Positions 1 through 6,205 of a stretch of DNA of 6,205 bases are shown piece after piece. The notes beneath the pieces are model-generated. The model did not search any database. It was not told where the DNA came from and worked only from the letters and a program-made list of their open reading frames with translations. A program made the position numbers and the translations under genes. Location of the stretch: positions 1 to 6,205 of the forward strand of contig CAMLHI010000129.1 of the NCBI GenBank assembly GCA_946479705.1, in the 5' to 3' direction. Within the stretch, counting starts at the first letter, position 1. Every line of letters begins with the position of its first letter. This DNA comes from an uncultured Oxalobacteraceae bacterium (GTDB lineage: Bacteria > Pseudomonadota > Gammaproteobacteria > Burkholderiales > Burkholderiaceae).

Positions 1-1401
1 GACGAGACGCGCGGCGCGCTGGCCACGCTGGGGGCCGGCACGCGCGGCGCCGATGCCGGCTTTCGCTACGGCAGCGGCAACTGGCGCGTGTACGGCAAGC
101 ACCTGTGGCAGCGCCATACCGAACTGGCCGGCGGCGGCGCCATCGACGACGCGCGCGAGCAAAGCCAGCTGGGTTTTCGGGCTGACTGGCAGCGCGGCGA
201 CGATACCCTGAGCCTGAACGGCGAAGTCTATCGCGGCCACAGCGGCCAGCCCGAGCCGGGCGTGCTGATGGTGTCGGACGTGAAGCTGGACCTGCAAGAC
301 GTGATCACCTCGGGCGTGCGCCTCAATGGCGGCTGGCGCCGGGTGCTCGCCGGCGGCGCCAGCCTGAGCGTGCAGGCCACGGCAGAGCGCAGCCTGCGCA
401 GCGCCCTGCCCACCTTCAGCGAAGCGATCAAGCTGTTCGACGCGCAGCTGCTGTACACCCTGCCGGCACTGGGACGGCACCAGCTGATGGGGGGCGCGAG
501 CGTGCGCCGCACCTGGGACGAGGTCGGCAACAGTCCGCTGGTGGCCTTCCTGCCGCCCACGCTGCGGCAGAACTGGACTAGCGTATTCGCCCAGGATGAA
601 GTGGCGCTGGGCCCTGGCCTCGAACTGATCGCCGGCGCGCGTGCCGAACACAATCCCTATACCGGCAGCGAATTTCTGCCCACCCTGCGGCTAAGCTGGA
701 CCCCGGCGCCGGCCCATCTGCTGTGGGGCGCGCTGTCGCGCACCGTGCGCGCCCCCGCGCGGCTCGATGCCGACGCCTACGTGCCCGGCCAGCCGCCCTA
801 CATCCTGCGCGGCGGCCCGGCGATCCGGTCGGAAGTGGCGCGCGTGGCCGAGCTGGGCTGGCGCGCCCAGCCTTCGGCGCAGCTGTCGTACTCGCTCACG
901 GTGTTCCACAACCGCTATGACGACCTGCGCACCCAGGAGATCGATCCTGGCGGCACGTTTCTCATCTTCGCCAATCGCATGGAAGGCAAGGCCAGCGGCA
1001 TTGAAATGTGGGGAAGCTACCAGGCCGGCAAGCGCTGGCGCCTGAGCGGCGGCTTGACGGCCCTGCGCGAATCGATGTGGCTCAAGCCGGGCAGCAACGA
1101 TGACGCCGGTCCGGCCAGCACCGGCAAGGACCCGCGCCACACGGTGCAGCTGCGTTCGACCTTCGATGTCAGCGATACCCAGCAGTTCGAGCTGGCGCTG
1201 CGCAATGTGGGGAGCTTGCGCGATCCCGCCGTGCCGGCTTACACGGCCGTCGACGCGCGCTATCTGTGGACGCTGGGGCCGGGGCTGGAGCTGTCGCTGA
1301 CAGGGCAGAACCTGAACGGCGGCCATGCCGAGTATGGCGAGCAGCAGTGGCGTACCGAGCTGCCGCGCGCGGCGGCCCTGCGGCTGGTGTGGCGCCAGTG
1401 A
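1..1401 (+). CDS. TonB-dependent outer-membrane receptor, C-terminal barrel (5' partial)
   Basis: The reading frame is open from the first base to the TGA at 1399-1401, giving 466 residues of an incomplete protein. The signal peptide, TonB box and plug lie outside the window, so a GTG at position 88 is only an internal codon. What remains is beta-barrel: alternating polar/hydrophobic strands with short turns. Motifs typical of TonB-dependent receptors are visible (residues counted from the window edge): GARAEHNPYTG at 212-222, SRTVRAPARLD at 246-256, YDDLRT at 306-311 and GQNLNGGHAEYG at 435-446 close to the C-terminus. Such receptors import siderophores, haem, cobalamin or oligosaccharides across the outer membrane using TonB-ExbBD energy; the substrate cannot be told from the barrel. 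The last residues are LVWRQ, ending in Gln where the family usually ends in Phe. The next gene is convergent, so no operon partner is visible. Confidence 0.9.
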   Translation, partial: DETRGALATLGAGTRGADAGFRYGSGNWRVYGKHLWQRHTELAGGGAIDDAREQSQLGFRADWQRGDDTLSLNGEVYRGHSGQPEPGVLMVSDVKLDLQDVITSGVRLNGGWRRVLAGGASLSVQATAERSLRSALPTFSEAIKLFDAQLLYTLPALGRHQLMGGASVRRTWDEVGNSPLVAFLPPTLRQNWTSVFAQDEVALGPGLELIAGARAEHNPYTGSEFLPTLRLSWTPAPAHLLWGALSRTVRAPARLDADAYVPGQPPYILRGGPAIRSEVARVAELGWRAQPSAQLSYSLTVFHNRYDDLRTQEIDPGGTFLIFANRMEGKASGIEMWGSYQAGKRWRLSGGLTALRESMWLKPGSNDDAGPASTGKDPRHTVQLRSTFDVSDTQQFELALRNVGSLRDPAVPAYTAVDARYLWTLGPGLELSLTGQNLNGGHAEYGEQQWRTELPRAAALRLVWRQ

Positions 1402-1424
1402 CGCCCCCGCGCGGAGCGGGGGCG
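1402..1424. terminator. GC-rich hairpin between convergent receptor and purB genes
   Basis: A perfect 9-bp inverted repeat, CGCCCCCGC at 1402-1410 and GCGGGGGCG at 1416-1424, encloses a 5-nt loop (GCGGA). It starts directly after the receptor stop codon and ends 5 bp before the purB stop codon. The position between two convergent 3' ends suggests a shared bidirectional terminator. Neither side has a run of T, so it does not meet the classic Rho-independent pattern; it may act as a 3'-end stabilising structure or with Rho. Confidence 0.6.
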
Positions 1425-1429
1425 GACGA

Positions 1430-3590
<2,161 letters not shown>

Positions 3591-3594
3591 GCGC

Positions 3595-4641
3595 ATGTCC
3601 GGACCGAAGGAGAGCGGCAATCCGGCGGGCGCCGGCAAACGCCTGCAGATGGCCGACATCGCGCGCCTGGCCGGCGTGTCCAAGGCCACCGTTTCGCGCG
3701 CGCTCAGCCGCAGCCCGCTGGTGAACGAGGACACCCGCAAGCGCATCATCGAGCTGGCCAGTTCGCTCAAGTACAGCATCAATATCGGCGCCCAGAACCT
3801 GCGCCTCAAGCAAAACCGCACCGTGGCGGTGGTGGTGCCCTACGATGTCAGCAGCCGCCAGCATTTATCCGACCCCTTCTTCCTGTCGATCCTCGGCGGG
3901 CTGGCCGATGCGCTCACCGAACAGGGCTTCGACATGCTCATCTCGCGCGTGGACGCGCGCCAGCTCGACGCCGCCGCGGCGCCCTTCGACGGCGGCCGCG
4001 CGATCGGCGTGATCCTGATCGGCCAGTGGCGCCACCACGAGCAGCTCAACGACCTTGCCGCGCGCCGCGTTCCCATCGTGGTGTGGGGCGCGCAGCTAGC
4101 GCAGCAGGCCTATACCACCGTCGGCAGCGACAATGTCAGCGGCGGGCGCCTGGCCGCCGAGCACCTGGTGGCCAACGGGCGCCGCCGCATCGCCTTTTTC
4201 GGCGACATCAACCTGCCCGAGGTGGCGCAGCGCTATCGCGGCTACTGCAATGGACTGGACGCGCACGGCGTGGCGGTCGATGCCCAGCTGCGCGTGTCGG
4301 TGCCTTTTCTCCCCACCGGCGGGGCCGAGGGGGTCGAGGAACTGCTGCGCCGCGGCGTGCAGTTCGACGCCATCTTCGCCGCCAGCGACCTGCTGGCCAT
4401 GACCGCCATTAACACCCTGCGTACCCACGGGCGCACGGTGCCCGCCGATGTCGCCGTGGTGGGCTACGACGATATCGAACTGGCCAGCTACTTCCATCCG
4501 CCGCTGTCGACCATCCGCCAGCCCATCCCGGCCGCCGCCGCCGCGCTGGTCGCCTCGCTGCTGGCGCTGATCGCCGGCACGCCCGCCCCCTCGCTCCAGT
4601 TGCAAACCGAACTGATGGTTCGCGGAACGTCCACGCCATAG
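3595..4641 (+). CDS. LacI-family transcriptional regulator
   Basis: The 348-residue protein has the standard LacI/GalR layout. A helix-turn-helix at about 18-38 (QMADIARLAGVSKATVSRAL) is followed by a hinge region near 64-70 (GAQNLRL) and a periplasmic-binding-protein-like effector and dimerisation domain from about 76 to 343. Family marks include DPFFLSILGGLADAL at 93-107, VGSDNVSGGRLAAEHL at 176-191, FAASDLLAMTAI at 261-272 and VVGYDDIELASYFHPPLSTIRQP at 288-310. The effector is unknown; the adjacent kinase suggests a sugar or sugar phosphate. Translation is taken from the ATG at 3595, 4 nt after the GST stop; this gives about 17 residues before the HTH. An ATG at codon 19 is possible but would cut into the first HTH helix. 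One in-frame TTA leucine codon (3865-3867) stands out in this G/C-ending gene. The stop overlaps a dyad before the kinase gene, a likely site of its action. Confidence 0.95.
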   Translation: MSGPKESGNPAGAGKRLQMADIARLAGVSKATVSRALSRSPLVNEDTRKRIIELASSLKYSINIGAQNLRLKQNRTVAVVVPYDVSSRQHLSDPFFLSILGGLADALTEQGFDMLISRVDARQLDAAAAPFDGGRAIGVILIGQWRHHEQLNDLAARRVPIVVWGAQLAQQAYTTVGSDNVSGGRLAAEHLVANGRRRIAFFGDINLPEVAQRYRGYCNGLDAHGVAVDAQLRVSVPFLPTGGAEGVEELLRRGVQFDAIFAASDLLAMTAINTLRTHGRTVPADVAVVGYDDIELASYFHPPLSTIRQPIPAAAAALVASLLALIAGTPAPSLQLQTELMVRGTSTP

Positions 4642-4655
4642 TCGTGCACGGCTAT
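4638..4655. promoter_or_regulatory. Candidate LacI-type operator before the sugar kinase
   Basis: ATAGTCGTGCACGGCTAT is an 18-bp dyad in which 8 of 9 base pairs are symmetric; its core CGTGCACG (4643-4650) is a perfect palindrome. It overlaps the first three bases of the kinase TATAAT box and the stop codon of the LacI gene. A repressor bound here would block RNA polymerase. One caution: the centre is GC, while many known LacI-family operators have a central CG that the hinge helix opens. Confidence 0.45.
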
Positions 4656-4658
4656 AAT
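4653..4658 (+). promoter_or_regulatory. -10 box of the sugar-kinase promoter
   Basis: A consensus TATAAT sits within GCTATAATG, 31 bp before the kinase ATG. At 17-bp spacing the -35 region reads TCCACG, a weak match. Transcription would start near 4665, giving a leader of about 25 nt, so the kinase can be expressed separately from the GST-LacI transcript. Confidence 0.7.
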
Positions 4659-4677
4659 GCCTGGCGCATAGGACAAC

Positions 4678-4682
4678 AAGGA
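4678..4682 (+). promoter_or_regulatory. Ribosome binding site of the sugar kinase
   Basis: AAGGA lies 7 nt before the ATG at 4690 and fixes that start. It is the clearest Shine-Dalgarno sequence in the window; purB and the GST gene lack one. Confidence 0.75.
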
Positions 4683-4689
4683 AGCGGAC

Positions 4690-5613
4690 ATGACAACGGT
4701 GGTTTTTGGAGAAGCCCTGGTCGACGATTACCTGACTGAACAGATCGTCGGCGGCGCCCCGTTCAATGTGGCGCGCCACCTGGCCGCGTTCATGGAGCCG
4801 CAGCTGATGATCACCCGCATCGGCGACGACAAGAATGGCACCGTGGTGCGCGGCGAATTCGAGCGCTTCGCCATGTCCGAAGCCGGCCTGCAGGTCGACC
4901 AGATCGAAGAGACCGGGCGCGTGGTGGTCGAGCGCAACGCCCAGGGCACCCGTTTCCTCATGCTGCCCGGCCAGGCCTGGGACTACATTCATCCCGAGCA
5001 GGCCATGGCCGCCTTCGAACAGGCCGCACCGGCGGTGCTGTACTTCGGCACCCTGGCGCAACGCTCGCCGCGCTCGCGCGACACCCTGATGGTGCTGCTC
5101 GAAGCGTCCGACGCGACCCGCTTTCTCGACCTGAACCTGCGTGAAGGCCAGTTCGACGAGCGCTGCGTGTTCCATTCCCTGCACGCGGCCGACATCGTCA
5201 AGGTCAACGAGGAAGAGCTGCAAAAGCTGTTTGCCTGGTATGCCGGGATCGACCCGGAAGCGCCGCCGCTGGCCAGCGAGGAAGTGCGCGCGGCCTGCAT
5301 GGCGCTGGTGCAGATGTTCGAGCTCGACGCCTTGATCGTCACCCTGGGCCACCGCGGCTCGGGCTACTTCGGCGCCGACGGCACCATCATCGTCAACCGC
5401 GACAATCCGCAGCCGCCCTTCGTGATCGACACGATCGGGGCGGGGGATGCCTTTGCGGCGATCTTTTTGCTGGGGAGGGCGCGCGGCTGGCCGCTGGAGC
5501 AGACGCTGACGCGGGCGAACGAATTCGCCGGTGCCATCTGCGCGCTGGCGGGAGCGATCCCGCGCGACATGAATTTCTACGACAAGTGGCTGGCGCGCTG
5601 GCGCGCCGCCTGA
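4690..5613 (+). CDS. PfkB-family carbohydrate kinase, fructokinase-like
   Basis: The 307-residue protein is a ribokinase/PfkB-fold cytosolic kinase that transfers phosphate from ATP to a sugar hydroxyl. It starts with FGEALVD (6-12), then GGAPFNVARHL (21-31), the substrate-side motif seen in bacterial fructokinases. Further marks are FLDLNLREGQF at 145-155, KVNEEEL at 171-177, VTLGHRGSG at 217-225 in the ATP region, and the PfkB signature DTIGAGDAF at 247-255 with catalytic Asp253 and its anion hole (GAGD). Length is normal for the family. The sugar is not certain: fructose is the best guess, while 2-keto-3-deoxygluconate or another ketose is possible. It has its own promoter and Shine-Dalgarno and lies just downstream of a LacI-type regulator, which suggests substrate-controlled expression. 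No transporter or hydrolase gene accompanies it in the window. It converges on bfr with a gap of 13 bp. Confidence 0.93.
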   Translation: MTTVVFGEALVDDYLTEQIVGGAPFNVARHLAAFMEPQLMITRIGDDKNGTVVRGEFERFAMSEAGLQVDQIEETGRVVVERNAQGTRFLMLPGQAWDYIHPEQAMAAFEQAAPAVLYFGTLAQRSPRSRDTLMVLLEASDATRFLDLNLREGQFDERCVFHSLHAADIVKVNEEELQKLFAWYAGIDPEAPPLASEEVRAACMALVQMFELDALIVTLGHRGSGYFGADGTIIVNRDNPQPPFVIDTIGAGDAFAAIFLLGRARGWPLEQTLTRANEFAGAICALAGAIPRDMNFYDKWLARWRAA

Positions 5614-5626
5614 GACAAAGTAACGC

Positions 5627-6103
5627 TTACTCCGAATCGGCCATCTGGCTCTGCAGGTAGTTCTGGATGCCGACCTTGCCGATCAGATCCAGCTGGGTTT
5701 CCAGCCAGTCGATGTGTTCCTCGGTGTCTTCCAGGATCGCCAGCAGCAGGTCGCGCGACACATAGTCGGCGGCCAGTTCGGCGGCGGCGATGCCTTCCTT
5801 GACCGTCACTTGGGCGCCCTGCTCCAGTTTCAGGTCGCATTCGATCATTTCCTGGGTCGACTCGCCGATCAGGATCTTGTGCAGGGCCTGCAGATTGGGC
5901 AGGCCATCGAGCATCAGGATGCGGTCGATCAGCTTGTCGGCATGCTTCATCTCGCCGATCGATTCCTCGTATTCCTTCTTGGCGATCTTTTCCAGGCCCC
6001 AGTGCTTGTACATGCGGGCGTGCAGGAAATACTGGTTGATCGCGGTGAGCTCATTGGTCAGCTGTGCGTTAAGCAGCCGGATGACGTTCTTGTCGCCCTT
6101 CAT
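5627..6103 (-). CDS. bfr: Bacterioferritin (haem-containing iron storage protein)
   Basis: Bacterioferritin forms a 24-subunit cytosolic shell that stores ferric iron and binds haem between subunit pairs. The product has 158 residues, as in E. coli Bfr, and aligns with it without gaps. It begins MKGDKNVIRLLNAQL and keeps the haem ligand Met52 and the ferroxidase ligands Glu18, Glu51, His54, Glu94 and His130. Glu127, the second bridging carboxylate, is replaced by Thr (codon ACC, + strand 5723-5725), within EDTEEHIDW. The inner-surface iron-site residues of E. coli, His46 and Asp50, are Glu46 and Gly50 here; Tyr25 and Trp133 are kept and Tyr58 is Leu. Iron oxidation may therefore be slower or depend on a second subunit type. 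The ATG at 6101-6103 is fixed by homology, with a weak AGAAAG as possible ribosome site. No gene for the partner ferredoxin Bfd is visible; it could lie beyond the right edge. Confidence 0.97.
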   Translation of the reverse strand: MKGDKNVIRLLNAQLTNELTAINQYFLHARMYKHWGLEKIAKKEYEESIGEMKHADKLIDRILMLDGLPNLQALHKILIGESTQEMIECDLKLEQGAQVTVKEGIAAAELAADYVSRDLLLAILEDTEEHIDWLETQLDLIGKVGIQNYLQSQMADSE

Positions 6104-6136
6104 GGAATACTTTCTGAAAGTGGTGGTGTGACTGTC

Positions 6137-6165
6137 ATCATAGCAAACGGCGCAGAGGCCCGCAA
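6137..6165 (-). promoter_or_regulatory. bfr promoter
   Basis: On the minus strand TTGCGG (6160-6165 on +) and TATGAT (6137-6142 on +) are separated by exactly 17 bp. The -10 is preceded by TGC, making an extended -10 (TGCTATGAT). Transcription would start near 6130, about 27 nt before the bfr ATG. I do not see a convincing Fur box. Confidence 0.65.
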
Positions 6166-6178
6166 AGGCCGCGCCGTT
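6146..6178. terminator. Strong hairpin overlapping the bfr promoter; possible terminator of an upstream gene
   Basis: AACGGCGC (6146-6153) and GCGCCGTT (6171-6178) are perfect inverted repeats. Inside them GGCC (6157-6160) pairs with GGCC (6167-6170), leaving a 3-nt bulge and a 6-nt loop. Three more pairs (6142-6144 with 6180-6182) flank the stem across one mismatch. Read on the minus strand the stem ends in GTTTGC, a very short T run. It could terminate a minus-strand gene beyond the right edge or affect bfr expression. The remaining bases to 6205 hold no gene I can support. Confidence 0.45.
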
Positions 6179-6205
6179 GGCTTGACGGAGTGAATGGGTT
6201 TTGGG

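Noticed and set aside
4096..5352. A 418-codon open frame on the - strand across the LacI and kinase genes.
   Set aside because: It runs antisense to two well-supported genes and the intergenic promoter, and the product looks like shadow translation without family motifs.
5591..5607. Tandem TGGCGCGC copies with a GGCGCGCC palindrome at the kinase 3' end, considered as a terminator or repeat element.
   Set aside because: They encode in-frame residues of the kinase C-terminus (LARWRA), the possible loop is too short, and no T run follows.
6102..6204. A minus-strand frame open from the right edge to a TGA overlapping the bfr ATG, as if an upstream gene were coupled to bfr.
   Set aside because: Its third codon positions are often A or T, unlike the real genes here, the peptide has no recognisable feature, and the stretch holds the bfr promoter and a hairpin.

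Overview
The window is high-GC DNA with tightly packed genes, most of them strongly G/C at the third codon position. It looks like the chromosome of a betaproteobacterium. PurB and bacterioferritin follow the proteobacterial pattern closely, and the gene mix and promoter style suggest Burkholderiales, perhaps Oxalobacteraceae such as Massilia or Duganella. That placement is inferred from sequence style alone. There is no IS element, CRISPR array, tRNA, rRNA or phage gene, and composition looks even from end to end.

Layout, left to right: (1) the C-terminal beta-barrel part of a TonB-dependent outer-membrane receptor on +, cut by the window edge (1-1401); (2) a short convergent gap with a GC-rich hairpin (1402-1424); (3) purB, adenylosuccinate lyase, on - (1430-2809); (4) a 172-bp divergent promoter region (2810-2981); (5) a YibF-like glutathione S-transferase on + (2982-3590), followed after 4 nt by (6) a LacI-family repressor (3595-4641); (7) a 48-bp gap holding a clear TATAAT box and a near-perfect 18-bp dyad, a candidate operator; (8) a PfkB-family sugar kinase of fructokinase type on + (4690-5613); (9) a 13-bp convergent gap; (10) bfr, bacterioferritin, on - (5627-6103); (11) a 102-bp right end holding the bfr promoter and a strong hairpin.

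Most of this is core metabolism: purine synthesis, iron storage, iron or substrate uptake, and a small sugar-kinase/regulator unit. The LacI-type protein probably controls the adjacent kinase, because the dyad overlaps the kinase -10 box and the regulator's own stop codon. The GST is probably co-transcribed with the regulator, though its part in sugar metabolism is unclear.

I see no obviously new system. The points most worth checking are: the bacterioferritin lacks the bridging ferroxidase glutamate (Thr at 127) and has altered inner-surface iron-site residues; the kinase promoter carries a candidate operator; three promoters share a GCTATNNTG -10 element; and a hairpin overlaps the bfr promoter.
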